Assembly: GCA_035524315.1 (NCBI GenBank)
Contig: DATKPD010000008.1
Coordinates: 62,001-126,000, forward strand
Direction of reading: 5' to 3'
Origin: BOG-938 sp035524315
Lineage (GTDB): Bacteria; Pseudomonadota; Alphaproteobacteria; Caulobacterales; Caulobacteraceae
DNA: 64,000 nt
Shown in pieces: positions 50,913 to 59,961 of this stretch. Position 1 is the first letter of the stretch; every line of letters begins with the position of its first letter. The notes beneath the pieces are model-generated. The model saw only the letters and a program-made list of their open reading frames with translations. It had not been told where the DNA came from and ran no database searches. The position numbers were made by a program, and so were the translations under genes.

Positions 50913-51214
50913 CAGGCGTACCTCGTAAAAAAAGACCACGCAGGAGTCAGTCCTGGCCTGCGCATCAAATTCAGGGGATCGGTGGGCAGGTCCGGGCTCA
51001 ACCGAAATCGAGCGTAGAATAGCGGCCGAACCGGACAGAATTCGATGTCGGGGAATATGTACGGATCGGCGATAAATGCAACCGCGTGCGTGACGACGAG
51101 GACAATATCGAGTCGTCACGCGGGGCGCGCCGGGCGAGTCTGGCGGGCGAGGCGGCTGGGCGCGGGCCTCAATTGGGGCTGGCGCGGAGGTGCGATCTCG
51201 GTCGAAAAAGGCCC
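50913..51214. other. Divergent leader between cspA and the ClC gene
   Basis: These 302 bases carry the start regions of cspA (minus) and the ClC gene (plus). The first 20 nt upstream of cspA include an A/T stretch (TTTTTTTACGAGG read on the minus strand). I see no further gene. A cold-shock gene leader of this length would be expected to fold, but I cannot predict the structure reliably by eye. Confidence 0.45.
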
Positions 51215-53008
51215 ATGATCGAGCCCGCCGAACCGTCCGCCGCATCGGCCGTACCCACGGGCGGCGTATCCTGGCGCGCCGCCCGGCGCCTGATCCGCTC
51301 CAGCGCGCTGTGGCTGGTGCTGGTGGCCGCGGCGATCGGGGCCGCGGCGGGCGCCATGGCGGTGGGCCTGGGTCAGGCCGCCCACGCCATGCAGGTGTTG
51401 ATGTTCGGCATCGAGCCGGAGGTACGCCTGAGCGCCGCCGTCCGCGTGGCCCCGATCCGCCTGATCCTGGCCCTGCCGGCGGGCGGCGTGCTGCTCGGCC
51501 TGACCGGCGCGATCTGGGCCCGGCGCAATCCCAAGCCGCCGGTCGACCCGGTCGAGGCCAACGCCCTGCGCGGCGGACGCCTGTCGGCGCGCGACAGCCT
51601 GTTCGTGGCCTTGCAGACCCTAATTTCCAACGGCTTCGGCGCCTCGGTCGGCCTGGAGGCGGCCTACGCCCAGCTGGGCGCGGGCCTGGGCTCGCGCGTC
51701 GGCGCCCAACTCAACCTGCGCCGGGCGGACCTGCGCATCATGGTCGGGGCGGGCGCGGGCGCGGCCATCGCCGCCGCCTTCGGCGCGCCGCTCACGGGCG
51801 CCTTCTACGGCTTCGAAGTGATCATCGGATCCTATACCGTGGCCAGCATGGCGCCCGTGGCCGTGGCCTCGCTCGCGGCGGCGCTGGTGGCGCGCGCGGC
51901 GGGCGAGTCGGTCTACGGCATGGCGCCGGAAGCGTTCGGCGGCGCCCTGACGCCGCAGGCCTACGGCCTTTACGCTCTGCTGGGCCTGGCGGCGGCGGGC
52001 TTCGGCGTGGCGGTGATGCGGTTGTCGGCCGTGGCCGAGGGCCTCGCCGCGCGCCTGATCGGGCGGCGCTGGCTGCGCCCGGTGATCGGCGCGATCCTGC
52101 TGGCCGGCCTGGCCATGCTATCGCCCCAGACCTTGTCCTCCGGCCACGGCGCCCTGCGCGCGGATCTCAGCGAAGGGCTCGGCTTTCGCCTGATCCTGGC
52201 GCTGATCGTGCTCAAGGCCGCCGCCTCGATCATCTCCATGGGCTTCGGCTTTCGCGGCGGGCTGTTCTTCGCCTCGCTGTTTCTGGGTTCGCTCGTGGGG
52301 CGGGCCTATGGCGTGATGTGGGGCAACTGGACTCCGGGTTTGATCGACCCGACCGTGGCCTCGCTGGTGGGCATGAGCGCGTTGGCGTCGGCCATCATCG
52401 GCGCGCCCCTGACCATGTCGTTCCTGGCGCTGGAGACCACCGGCGATTTTGGCATCACCGCCGCGGCCCTCACCGCCAGCCTGTTCGCCTCGGTCGTGGT
52501 GCGCGAGACCTTCGGCTATTCATTCTCCACCTGGCGGTTGCATCTGCGCGGCGAGACCATCCGCAGCGCCCATGACGTCAGCTGGACGCGCACCCTCACG
52601 GCGGGCGCAATGATGCATCCGGGAGTGGCGAGCATCGCGGCGGCCGCGACCCTGGCCGAGCTGCGCGCGCGCCATCCCCTGGGATCGGCCAAGCTGGTGG
52701 CGATACTGGACCCGGCGGGCCGCTACGTCGGCGCGGCGCCGCTGGACGCGGCCTTCGCCGATCAGGCGCTCGATCCGGCGCGCGCCTCCGCCCCCGCGTC
52801 CAGCCTGGCGATCAACGCGCGCGACGTTCTATCGCCGGACATGACCATCAAGGAGATCATGGAGGCCTTCGACCGCAGCGAGGCCGATGAGCTGGTGGTG
52901 GTCGACGGGTCGGGCGCGCCCATGGGCGTGCTGTCGGAGGCCTACGCCACCCGACGCTACGCCGAGGAGCTCGAGAAGGCCCACCGCGACCTCACCGGCG
53001 AAGGCTAA
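51215..53008 (+). CDS. ClC-family chloride channel/transporter with CBS domains
   Basis: The 597-aa protein has about 12 hydrophobic helices in residues 30-445, then a cytosolic region with a tandem CBS pair (about 470-590, AKLVAILDPAGRYVGAAPLD and DELVVVDGSGAPMGVL). ClC features include SNGFGASVGLEAAYAQLG, corresponding to the GREGP region with the gating glutamate retained, GAGAGAAIAAAFGAPLTGAFYGFEV and FGFRGGLFFASLFLGSLVG. The classical GSGIP filter is not obvious. It moves chloride or exchanges it for protons; the CBS pair may bind nucleotides. The ATG at 51215 is preferred to a GTG-like frame at 51086. Confidence 0.87.
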   Translation: MIEPAEPSAASAVPTGGVSWRAARRLIRSSALWLVLVAAAIGAAAGAMAVGLGQAAHAMQVLMFGIEPEVRLSAAVRVAPIRLILALPAGGVLLGLTGAIWARRNPKPPVDPVEANALRGGRLSARDSLFVALQTLISNGFGASVGLEAAYAQLGAGLGSRVGAQLNLRRADLRIMVGAGAGAAIAAAFGAPLTGAFYGFEVIIGSYTVASMAPVAVASLAAALVARAAGESVYGMAPEAFGGALTPQAYGLYALLGLAAAGFGVAVMRLSAVAEGLAARLIGRRWLRPVIGAILLAGLAMLSPQTLSSGHGALRADLSEGLGFRLILALIVLKAAASIISMGFGFRGGLFFASLFLGSLVGRAYGVMWGNWTPGLIDPTVASLVGMSALASAIIGAPLTMSFLALETTGDFGITAAALTASLFASVVVRETFGYSFSTWRLHLRGETIRSAHDVSWTRTLTAGAMMHPGVASIAAAATLAELRARHPLGSAKLVAILDPAGRYVGAAPLDAAFADQALDPARASAPASSLAINARDVLSPDMTIKEIMEAFDRSEADELVVVDGSGAPMGVLSEAYATRRYAEELEKAHRDLTGEG

Positions 53009-53121
53009 ACTAAGGCGGCGCCTGCAATCTTCGACACACCTTTGGCCTTTAGACCAAAAATCGAGACACGCCGGCGACAGCTTTCAGATTGCCGTCAGCT
53101 TTGCCGCTGTAGGATCCTCCC

Positions 53122-53436
53122 ATGAGGTCTTGGTCCAAGACATTCCGGCCCAGCATGTTGGCCGCGCTGGCCCTGGCGAGCGGGGGCGCCCCTCTATGCG
53201 TGGGCCTGGGTTTGAGCGCGGTCCTGTGCGCTCCGGCGTCCGCCGCCGCCCAGGCGCGCCATCACTGGCAGCGCGGCGACGTCCTGCCGGCCGAGGTTCT
53301 ACGCGCGGGCCCCAACGTCAACTATGCCGCCCAGCGCCTGCGCCGCCCGCCCGATGGCTATGGCTGGTTCTCGCTCGACGGCGCCTACCTGCTCGCCTCC
53401 TTGTCCAGCGGCCTGGTCGTGGACGTGGCGGAGTAG
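53122..53436 (+). CDS. RcnB-family periplasmic protein
   Basis: The 104-aa protein has a signal peptide (about residues 12-42) and the short RcnB domain: HHWQRGDVLPAEV, then YAAQRLRRPPDGYGWFSLDGAYLLASLSSGLVVDV, matching the W-x-x-G-D-x-L-P...LRRPPxGYGW pattern. RcnB proteins influence nickel/cobalt homeostasis in some bacteria; in others they act only as envelope proteins. It converges with the btuB-like gene, 12 nt apart, an interesting pairing since cobalamin carries cobalt, but this is only context. Confidence 0.85.
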   Translation: MRSWSKTFRPSMLAALALASGGAPLCVGLGLSAVLCAPASAAAQARHHWQRGDVLPAEVLRAGPNVNYAAQRLRRPPDGYGWFSLDGAYLLASLSSGLVVDVAE

Positions 53437-53447
53437 GCCCGCCGGCA

Positions 53448-55304
53448 TCACCGCCAGCTCAGCCCGATCAGCGCCATCCGGCCCGCCTCGCCATAGCCGT
53501 AGGACTGCTCGTAGTGGGTGTTGCCGAGGTTCTCGACCCGGGCGGTCACGGCCAGGTGCGGCATGACCTCATAGCGCAGGTTCGCGTAGGCGATCATGTA
53601 GGGCGCCAGCGCGCCATAGTAGTCCTCGGCCTGGTCCTGGCCGCGGAAGCCGATCTCCCCCTGCGCCTTGTGGCCCCAAAGCTCGCCCTGCCAGTCCGCC
53701 GACCCGGCGCCGGAATCGCGCGGAATGCGCAGCAGCTCGGCGGGACCGGTGCCCTCCACGCCCTCGATGTGGCTGTAGGAGACGCGCAGCGAGAGGCCGT
53801 GGCCCAGCCTGGCGTCGCCGCTGAACTCCAGCCCCGCGCTATCGGCGCTGGACAGATTCACATAGCCCCGCGGGTAGACGTAATCGATCTGGTTGGCCAC
53901 GCTCAGACCGAAGGCGGTCACGCGTCCGCCGAAGGCCCCGTCCGCTGAGCGCCAGTCAAGCGCGGCGTCCTCACCCAGCGCCTGCTCGGCTTTCAGGCCC
54001 TTGGGCGGCCCAGGCAAGACGCACTCCCGACAGGGATAGGTGATCTCGTAGACCGATGGCGCATTGAACCCCTGACTCGCTGACGCCAGAATGGAAAAGC
54101 CGGCGCCAAGCTTATAGGAAACCTGGCCGCGCCCGGTCGTCTGGCCTGAAAACCCCTGGTACTGGTCCTGGCGAACGCTGGCGGTCACACTCAACCGGTC
54201 GGACGGGCTGAAGCGGCCGATCAGGAACGCCCCGTCGTCGGTGCGCGAAACTGGCCCACCGCCGGTGTTCTCAGCCGACCGCTTGTACTCCAATCCCCAC
54301 TGCAGTCCCCACAGGGGCGTCTGCCGCGTGGAGGACCATCGAACCGCCTGTTGGTCGCCGCGCGCGCCGAAGGGGTAGCGGCCATAATAATCGCGGTCGA
54401 TGCCCATCAGATCGACGCGCAACTCCTGGTCGAAGCCCAGCATGTCCTTGACGCGCGCGCGCGCGTAGCCGGTTTCGCTCTTGGTCACGCTGGAGGCGGT
54501 GGGGTCGGAGACGTAGCGCGGATTGGAAAACAGGTCGTACTCATCGCTGGAGTGCACATAGCGGGCGCGCGCATCCAGGCTGATCCGGTCGGTAGGGTCG
54601 AAGCGGACGTTGAGCGCCACCGTGGCGTCGTTGAAGCCGTCCGGCTGGGTATTGCCGAACTTCTCGTCGGCGTTGGGCACGCCCGCGGTGCGAAAGCCCG
54701 AATAGGCGACGCCCGCCGCGTAGGCCGAGGCCGACACCCCGGCGGACGCAACCTCGCGGTAGGTGGCGAGCGATCCAGCCTCGCCCGCCAGGCTCACGCC
54801 GTTCGGCTCGAGGCTGGTGATCGACACCACCCCGCCAATGGCGTCCGAACCCCACAGCGCGCCCTGCGGCCCGCTCAGCACCTCGATCCTCTGGGTCGAG
54901 GCCAGGTCCAGACTGGAGAAGTCGAACCCAGCCTGGGGTTGGGATGGATCGTTGACCGGCACGCCGTCGATCAGCACCAGGGTCTTGTCGGACGAGGCGC
55001 CGCGCAGGCTGAGCGACGATGGCCCGCCGAAGCCGTTCTCACCCACCACCGCGCCGGGCACGGCGGCCAACAGGTCGGCGGCGAACACCGCGCCGCGGCT
55101 TTCGATCTGGGCGCGGTCGATGACGTAGGCGTCGGGGGTGTCGGCCAAGGCGCCCGGCAGGCGCGAGGCGGTGACCACCACGCCGGAGGGGTTGGCTGGA
55201 GGCGCGTCGCTGGCCCAGGTCGAACCGGACTGCGCGAAGGCGGGTCCAGACAGGAATAGAAGGCCGCCGAGGGCGGAGGTGGCGAGGATGGTCAGGCGCG
55301 TCAT
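53448..55304 (-). CDS. btuB: BtuB-like TonB-dependent cobalamin receptor
   Basis: The 618-aa precursor has a signal peptide (about residues 1-24, ending GPAFA), a TonB box region (SGVVVTASRLPG) and a plug with LRGASSDKTLVLIDGVPVND and IEVLSGPQGALWGSDAIGGVVSI. A short 22-stranded barrel follows, ending LIGLSWR. Length and spacing match BtuB. A cobalamin riboswitch lies upstream (55468-55666) on the same strand, which strongly supports vitamin B12 uptake. A GGGAG site precedes the ATG at 55304. No BtuCDF genes are in the window. Confidence 0.92.
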   Translation of the reverse strand: MTRLTILATSALGGLLFLSGPAFAQSGSTWASDAPPANPSGVVVTASRLPGALADTPDAYVIDRAQIESRGAVFAADLLAAVPGAVVGENGFGGPSSLSLRGASSDKTLVLIDGVPVNDPSQPQAGFDFSSLDLASTQRIEVLSGPQGALWGSDAIGGVVSITSLEPNGVSLAGEAGSLATYREVASAGVSASAYAAGVAYSGFRTAGVPNADEKFGNTQPDGFNDATVALNVRFDPTDRISLDARARYVHSSDEYDLFSNPRYVSDPTASSVTKSETGYARARVKDMLGFDQELRVDLMGIDRDYYGRYPFGARGDQQAVRWSSTRQTPLWGLQWGLEYKRSAENTGGGPVSRTDDGAFLIGRFSPSDRLSVTASVRQDQYQGFSGQTTGRGQVSYKLGAGFSILASASQGFNAPSVYEITYPCRECVLPGPPKGLKAEQALGEDAALDWRSADGAFGGRVTAFGLSVANQIDYVYPRGYVNLSSADSAGLEFSGDARLGHGLSLRVSYSHIEGVEGTGPAELLRIPRDSGAGSADWQGELWGHKAQGEIGFRGQDQAEDYYGALAPYMIAYANLRYEVMPHLAVTARVENLGNTHYEQSYGYGEAGRMALIGLSWR

Positions 55305-55851
55305 GGCGCGGGTCTCCCTAGGGCCGCCCTGCGCCGAGAGGCGGGCCGTGAACGAGCGAATGACCGCGGCTCCCGTCTTGGAAACGGAGCGCCGCCGGGC
55401 TTGGTCAGTCGCCTACACGGAAGATCCGCGCCTCAAGCCTGGTCCCGGGCTTGCGGACGAGCGACGCGTCGGCGGCAGGTCTCCTGGCTCGCGGGTCATC
55501 AGATCGGGTCCTCGCCTTCCCGGCGGCCCTTAAGGGCGCCAGTGGCGTCGCTCGCGCAAACAGGCCTGATCCTCGCCGCGTACAGTTGCGGGCACAGCTG
55601 CGGATTCGGGGCAGGCCCCTGACCGCATTCCCTCTTGGCCCCCCGGTGAGGGGGGAACCGCCGACCCCGCGGTTGTGGCGCAAGCCGGCGGCCCGGGCAA
55701 GGGACCGACGCAGACGACGTGGGAGCGTGTGAAAAAGGCCACATCCCGGGCGTTTGGGCGGTTGAAGACCCGATCGAGGCAGGCCTAGTGTCGCAAGCCC
55801 GCCCACGCTGAGCCGCCAGCGAACGACAAGCCACGGATAGGGAGCGCAGGC
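55305..55851. other. Leader region of btuB and the cupin gene
   Basis: These 547 bases hold the cobalamin riboswitch in their centre. On the btuB side (55305-55467) is the expression platform and ribosome-binding site; on the other side (55667-55851) are the btuB promoter and the promoter of the divergent cupin gene. I see no additional gene. Confidence 0.7.
55468..55666 (-). ncRNA. Cobalamin riboswitch (B12 element)
   Basis: Read on the minus strand the element shows the classical order: GGGAA and GGT, then GCCCGCAACTGT (55572-55583 region), GCCACTGG, CCGGGAAGGC, GATGACCCGCGAGCCAGGAGACCTGCC. The 5' and 3' ends, GTCGGCGG and CCGCCGAC, form an 8-bp closing stem (55659-55666 with 55468-55475). 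In the ligand-bound state such elements repress the downstream gene. It lies about 160 nt before the btuB ATG, and an expression platform must be in between. Confidence 0.92.
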
Positions 55852-56397
55852 ATGACCCGCACGACGATCGCGCTTGGCGCCCTCTGGCTCGCCTTGACGG
55901 CCGGATCGGCCCTGGCCGAGACCCAGGCGCCCGTTCTGCCGGCCCAGCGCGGCGCGGTGTTCATCACAAAGGACGACTTCGCCAAGGCCCTGGCCGCGCG
56001 GGCGGGCGGCCAGGGGCCGGGCGTGGTGGGGGCGGTGCGCGCGGGCGATGATCGCATCAACGTCGATGTCCTGCGCCGCGACACGCCCGATCCGTCGCAG
56101 TTGACCCACGATGTCGTGACCGAGATCTATTACATCCTGGAAGGCGGCGGCGACTTCGCCACCGGCGGTACCCTGGTCGATCCGCGACCGATGATGACGG
56201 ACGGCCAACCGACCAACCCGGCCAGCATCGGACCCAGCCAAAGCTCGACCAAGGCCACGGGCGGCATGGTTCGCCATGTTTCCGCCGGCGACGTCGTCAT
56301 GCTGCCGCCCAATGTGGCGCACGGCTTCGTCAAGCTGGACGGCCACGTCACCTACATGGTGGTGCGGGTCAACCCGGGATACGAGAAGGGCCGGTAA
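55852..56397 (+). CDS. Secreted cupin-domain protein
   Basis: The 181-aa protein has a signal peptide (about residues 4-22, ending GSALA) and a cupin barrel with VVTEIYYILEGGGDFATGG (motif 1 region) and VSAGDVVMLPPNVAHGFVKLDGHVTYMVVRVN (motif 2, with PPNVAHGF). Cupins bind a metal in the barrel and may act as enzymes or binding proteins; the substrate cannot be told. It is followed 32 nt later by an FMN reductase gene, probably in one operon. Confidence 0.8.
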   Translation: MTRTTIALGALWLALTAGSALAETQAPVLPAQRGAVFITKDDFAKALAARAGGQGPGVVGAVRAGDDRINVDVLRRDTPDPSQLTHDVVTEIYYILEGGGDFATGGTLVDPRPMMTDGQPTNPASIGPSQSSTKATGGMVRHVSAGDVVMLPPNVAHGFVKLDGHVTYMVVRVNPGYEKGR

Positions 56398-56429
56398 TCC
56401 CTTCCTTTGGGGACGACGCAGGGAAAGCC

Positions 56430-57017
56430 ATGGCCAACATACTGGTGTTCTACGGGTCGTACCGGTCGGACCGCATGGGCATAAGGCTGGCGGACTTCAT
56501 CGTCGCCGGCTTGAAGGCGCGCGGAGAGGCCGCCGAACTGATCGACGCCAAGGCGGTGGACCTGCCGATGCTCGACCGGATGCACAAGGAATATCCGCCC
56601 GGCGCGGCGCCGCCGGCGATGGAAGCTCTGGCGGGCAAGATCCGCACGGCCGACGCCTTCGTGTTCGTCACCGGCGAATACAACTGGGGCGTCCAGCCCG
56701 GGCTGAAAAACCTGACCGATCATTTTCTGGAAGAGTGGTTCTGGCGCCCGGCCGCGATCGCCAGCTATTCCGCCGGACGCCTGTCGGGCGCGCGGTCCAA
56801 CAGCGCGTGGCATTGCACCCTGTCTGAGATGGGCATGGTGGTGGTGTCCAGCACCCTCACCGTCGGCCCGATCGGCCAGACCCTCAGTCCCGACGCCCAG
56901 CCGGTCGGCGAGCCCGGCGCCGCCCTTGTCCGCGCCTTTTCCCGCTTCGCCGACGACCTGGCGTGGTGGACAGAGGCGGCGTCGGCCCAGCGCGCCAGGA
57001 AAGCGCCGCCCTACTAG
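56430..57017 (+). CDS. NAD(P)H-dependent FMN reductase family oxidoreductase
   Basis: The 195-aa flavodoxin-fold protein has the FMN-phosphate loop LVFYGSYRSDRMG (residues 5-17) and the typical FVFVTGEYNWGVQPGLKNLTDHF segment that contacts the isoalloxazine ring. Relatives reduce quinones, azo compounds or chromate using NADPH. It follows the cupin gene and is cytosolic. The physiological substrate is unknown. It converges with the alpha/beta hydrolase gene. Confidence 0.87.
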   Translation: MANILVFYGSYRSDRMGIRLADFIVAGLKARGEAAELIDAKAVDLPMLDRMHKEYPPGAAPPAMEALAGKIRTADAFVFVTGEYNWGVQPGLKNLTDHFLEEWFWRPAAIASYSAGRLSGARSNSAWHCTLSEMGMVVVSSTLTVGPIGQTLSPDAQPVGEPGAALVRAFSRFADDLAWWTEAASAQRARKAPPY

Positions 57018-57051
57018 GTCACACGCACCGAGCAGGGCGGGCGCGCCTCAG

Positions 57052-57873
57052 TCAACTCTCAATGAAAGCGAGCAGGTCGGCGTTGATCACGTCGGCGTGG
57101 GTGGTGGGCATGCCGTGTGGAAAGCCCGGGTAGCTCTTGAGCACCGCGCCCGAGACCAGCTTGGCCGACAGAAGTCCGGCGTCGGCGAACGGGACGATCT
57201 GATCGTCCTCGCCGTGCATTACCAGGGTGGGCACGGTGATGGCCTTGAGATCCTCGGTGAAGTCGGTCTCGGAAAAGGCGGCGATGCCGTAGTAGTGCGC
57301 GTTGGCGCCGCCCATCATGCCCTGGCGCCACCAGTTGCGGCGTACGCCTTCCTTCACTTCGGCGCCCTCGCGGTTGTAGCCGTAGAACGGCAAAGTGATG
57401 TCCAGGTAGAACTGGGCGCGATTGGACGCCGTCTGCTGGCGCAGGCCGTCGAACACCTCCATCGGCGTGCCCGCGGGGTTGGTCTCGCTCTTGAGCATGA
57501 TTGGGCACACCGCGCTGATCAGCACCGCCTTGGCCACACGGCCGGGCGCGGCCCTGGCGACGTAGCGCGCCACCTCGCCGCCGCCGGTCGAGTGCCCGAC
57601 GTGCACGGCGTTCTTCAGATCAAGCGCGTCCGCCACCGCGGCCGCATCCGCCACATAGGTGTCCATGTCATGGCCGCCGGAGGTCTGGGAGGAGCGACCG
57701 TGCCCACGTCGGTCGTGGGCGATGACCCGATACCCCTTCTCCAGGAAGAACATCATCTGGCTGTCCCAGTCGTCCGAGCTAAGCGGCCAGCCGTGGTGGA
57801 ACACGATCGGCTGGCCCGCGCCCCAGTCCTTGTAGAAGATGTTCGCGCCGTCCTGCGTGGTGATGGTGGGCAT
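57052..57873 (-). CDS. Alpha/beta hydrolase (non-haem chloroperoxidase-like)
   Basis: The 273-aa protein has the alpha/beta-hydrolase core: HHGWPLSSDDWDSQM (oxyanion segment), AHDRRGHGRSS, nucleophile Ser95 in VGHSTGGG, the acid in MHGEDDQIVPF and the histidine in FPHGMPTTHAD. This pattern matches the cofactor-free bromo/chloroperoxidase group, which are mainly esterases or perhydrolases in vivo. The substrate is unknown. It is monocistronic. Confidence 0.88.
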   Translation of the reverse strand: MPTITTQDGANIFYKDWGAGQPIVFHHGWPLSSDDWDSQMMFFLEKGYRVIAHDRRGHGRSSQTSGGHDMDTYVADAAAVADALDLKNAVHVGHSTGGGEVARYVARAAPGRVAKAVLISAVCPIMLKSETNPAGTPMEVFDGLRQQTASNRAQFYLDITLPFYGYNREGAEVKEGVRRNWWRQGMMGGANAHYYGIAAFSETDFTEDLKAITVPTLVMHGEDDQIVPFADAGLLSAKLVSGAVLKSYPGFPHGMPTTHADVINADLLAFIES

Positions 57874-57960
57874 GTGATGTTCCTCCGTGCTGCGCCACAG
57901 CCTCTCAACCTAGGCGCGTCTTGCGACAGTTGGTGGACGCCGTACTTCGCCGAGTTCTGG

Positions 57961-58104
57961 CTAGAACGCCCAGCCCTTGGCCGCCAGTAGCACCTCAAAG
58001 GCGGCGAGGATCAGCAAGCCGCCGATGAAGGCGGCGTGTTCGCGGTTGAAGCCGCCGACGGGCCGGCGTTTGAGGCCAGCTTGAGGTCGATAGGTCTGCT
58101 TCAT
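57961..58104 (-). CDS. Small membrane protein, 47 aa
   Basis: This frame of 47 codons starts MKQTYRPQAGLKRRPVGGFN, has one clear membrane helix (FIGGLLILAAFEVLLAA, about residues 25-42) and ends KGWAF before TAG at 57961-57963. An AGGGGA site lies about 7 nt before the ATG, so it looks translated. The basic N-terminus suggests an Nin-Cout or anchored topology. No family is recognised. It sits between the hydrolase and alanine dehydrogenase genes on the same strand as both. Confidence 0.6.
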   Translation of the reverse strand: MKQTYRPQAGLKRRPVGGFNREHAAFIGGLLILAAFEVLLAAKGWAF

Positions 58105-58156
58105 CGGCGCATCCCCTGCCGAGCGAGAGGCCGATCATAGGCCAAGTTCGGCGGCC

Positions 58157-59293
58157 TTACGAGACGCCGTCGGCGTTATCGCCCGGCCAGACCTTGAACG
58201 GATCGAGCAGGGGCCGGCGAAGGGCCTGGGCCACGCCTGGGTGGGTGATGTCGCCGTCCAGCACATTCAGCCCGTGCGCCAGGCCGCGGTCGTGCTTGAG
58301 CGCGTCCAGCCCGTGATCCGCCAGGGCCAAGCCGTAGGGCAAGGTGGCGTGGACCAGCGCCTCAGACGAGGTGCGGGGGGCCGCGCCCGGCATGTTGGCC
58401 ACGCAATAGTGCACCACCCCGTCGATCACATAGGTCGGCTCGGCATGGGTCGTAGGGCGTGAGGTCTCGAAGCAGCCGCCCTGGTCGATCGCCACGTCGA
58501 CCAGAACCGAGCCGCGCTTCATGCGGGCCAGATGGTCGCGCCGCACCAGCTTCGGCGCCGCCGCGCCCGGCGCCAGGGCCGCGCCGATCACCACGTCGGC
58601 CAGCAATATCTCCTCCTCGATGGCGTCGAGGGTGGAATAGCGGGTGCGGATGCGGCCCTGGAACTGGTCGTCCAGCTCACGCATGCGCGGGACCGAGCGC
58701 TCGATCACAACCACCTCGGCCCCAAGGCCCGCCGCCATCCGCGCCGCGTTGGCGCCCACGACCCCGCCGCCGAGGATGCACACCCGCGCGGGCGGCACGC
58801 CCGGGGCGCCGCACAACAGAAGCCCCATGCCCCCATTGTGCTTGAGCAGGGTCTCCGCGGCCGAAAACACAGCGATCCGCCCCGCCACCTCGGACATCGG
58901 CGCCAGCAGCGGCAGCCGCCCCTGTTTGTCTGTCACGGTTTCATAGGCGATCGCCGCGCAGCGCGAAGCCATCAGGCCGGCGGCCTGATGCGGGTCCGCT
59001 GCCAGATGCAGATAGGTGAACAGGATGTGGCGAGGCTTCAGCCGCGCCCACTCGGCCCGCTGCGGCTCCTTGACTTTGACGATCAGGTCGGCCTCCTCGA
59101 AGGCCTCCTGCGCTGTCGGCGCGATCTTGGCTCCGGCCCGGCGATAGGCCACGTCGTCGTAACCCGCTCCCTCGCCCGCGCCAGCCTCCACGGCCACCGC
59201 GTGGCCACGCGCCACATATTCGCGCGCCGCCGTGGGGGTCAGGCCTACCCGGAACTCGCCAGGCTTGATCTCCTTGGGAACGCCGATGCGCAT
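58157..59293 (-). CDS. ald: Alanine dehydrogenase
   Basis: The 378-aa enzyme interconverts L-alanine and pyruvate with NAD. It opens with the family start MRIGVPKEIKPGEFRVGLTP, has ILFTYLHLAAD, MSEVAGRIA, the nucleotide fold VCILGGGVVGANAARMAAGLGAEVVVIERS and LVDVAIDQGGCFETSRPTTHAEPTYVIDGVVHYCVANMPGA, all typical and intact. Length is normal. It is preceded on the same strand by a hypothetical gene 9 nt upstream, so the two may be co-transcribed. Confidence 0.95.
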   Translation of the reverse strand: MRIGVPKEIKPGEFRVGLTPTAAREYVARGHAVAVEAGAGEGAGYDDVAYRRAGAKIAPTAQEAFEEADLIVKVKEPQRAEWARLKPRHILFTYLHLAADPHQAAGLMASRCAAIAYETVTDKQGRLPLLAPMSEVAGRIAVFSAAETLLKHNGGMGLLLCGAPGVPPARVCILGGGVVGANAARMAAGLGAEVVVIERSVPRMRELDDQFQGRIRTRYSTLDAIEEEILLADVVIGAALAPGAAAPKLVRRDHLARMKRGSVLVDVAIDQGGCFETSRPTTHAEPTYVIDGVVHYCVANMPGAAPRTSSEALVHATLPYGLALADHGLDALKHDRGLAHGLNVLDGDITHPGVAQALRRPLLDPFKVWPGDNADGVS

Positions 59294-59302
59294 AAGGGGG
59301 GC

Positions 59303-59830
59303 CTATTCGTCGGCGACAATGATCGCCGGATTTTCCGGCAGGCGCACCTCGAACAGGCCGATGTCCAAGGCCTTCTGCGGGTGCAGCGGCTGCAAGGGTT
59401 GCTCCGCCAGGACGGCCAGGGCCTGAGGGTCCAGTTCCGCGGCCTCGGCCTTCTTGCGGGCCTTGCGCGCCTGTTCCATGTGCGGCCGGTCGCTCATGCC
59501 CGACAAGGTGCGCCAATAGCTGACCGACAGGCGCCACGCCGTTCGCCGGCCGGCGAACGGGTTCATGCCGCGATCGACGATCGGCTTGAGCTCGCAGTAC
59601 CGGTCCTCGGGCCCGATCATGCGGCGGCGGCCGGGACGGTCGTCGTCGAGCAAGCCCGCGTGGGCGTCGAGCGCGGCCTCCTCGCTCTTGAAGGTGGGGC
59701 CGACGAACTCGCTGACAAACATCACCGCCTCGCCCGCCATCCTTTCCGCGTCGCGTTCGCGCGCGACCCGGCCCTTGGGCGCGGCGAGGGCGGCCTGGGC
59801 GTTGTCCGCGACGGGGTAGAGCACGCTCAT
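59303..59830 (-). CDS. Conserved hypothetical protein
   Basis: The 175-aa cytosolic protein starts MSVLYPVADNAQAALAAPKG and contains ERMAGEAVMFVSEFVGPTF, YCELKPIVDRGMNP and WRLSVSYWRTLSG, then a lysine/alanine helix. It looks like a conserved alphaproteobacterial protein of unknown function. It lies 9 nt upstream of ald on the same strand and divergent from divL, with 131 bp between their starts. Confidence 0.6.
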   Translation of the reverse strand: MSVLYPVADNAQAALAAPKGRVARERDAERMAGEAVMFVSEFVGPTFKSEEAALDAHAGLLDDDRPGRRRMIGPEDRYCELKPIVDRGMNPFAGRRTAWRLSVSYWRTLSGMSDRPHMEQARKARKKAEAAELDPQALAVLAEQPLQPLHPQKALDIGLFEVRLPENPAIIVADE

Positions 59831-59961
59831 TGTTCTATTGTGCGCGAATTACACAGGCTTAGGGAGGGGCTTGCACGACCAATTCCGTCGGCCGCCCCGC
59901 CGCCCTATCCTAAGTGGGTGATTCGCCAAGGGCGCGCCTCCGCGCCAAGACTGAAGGCTTG

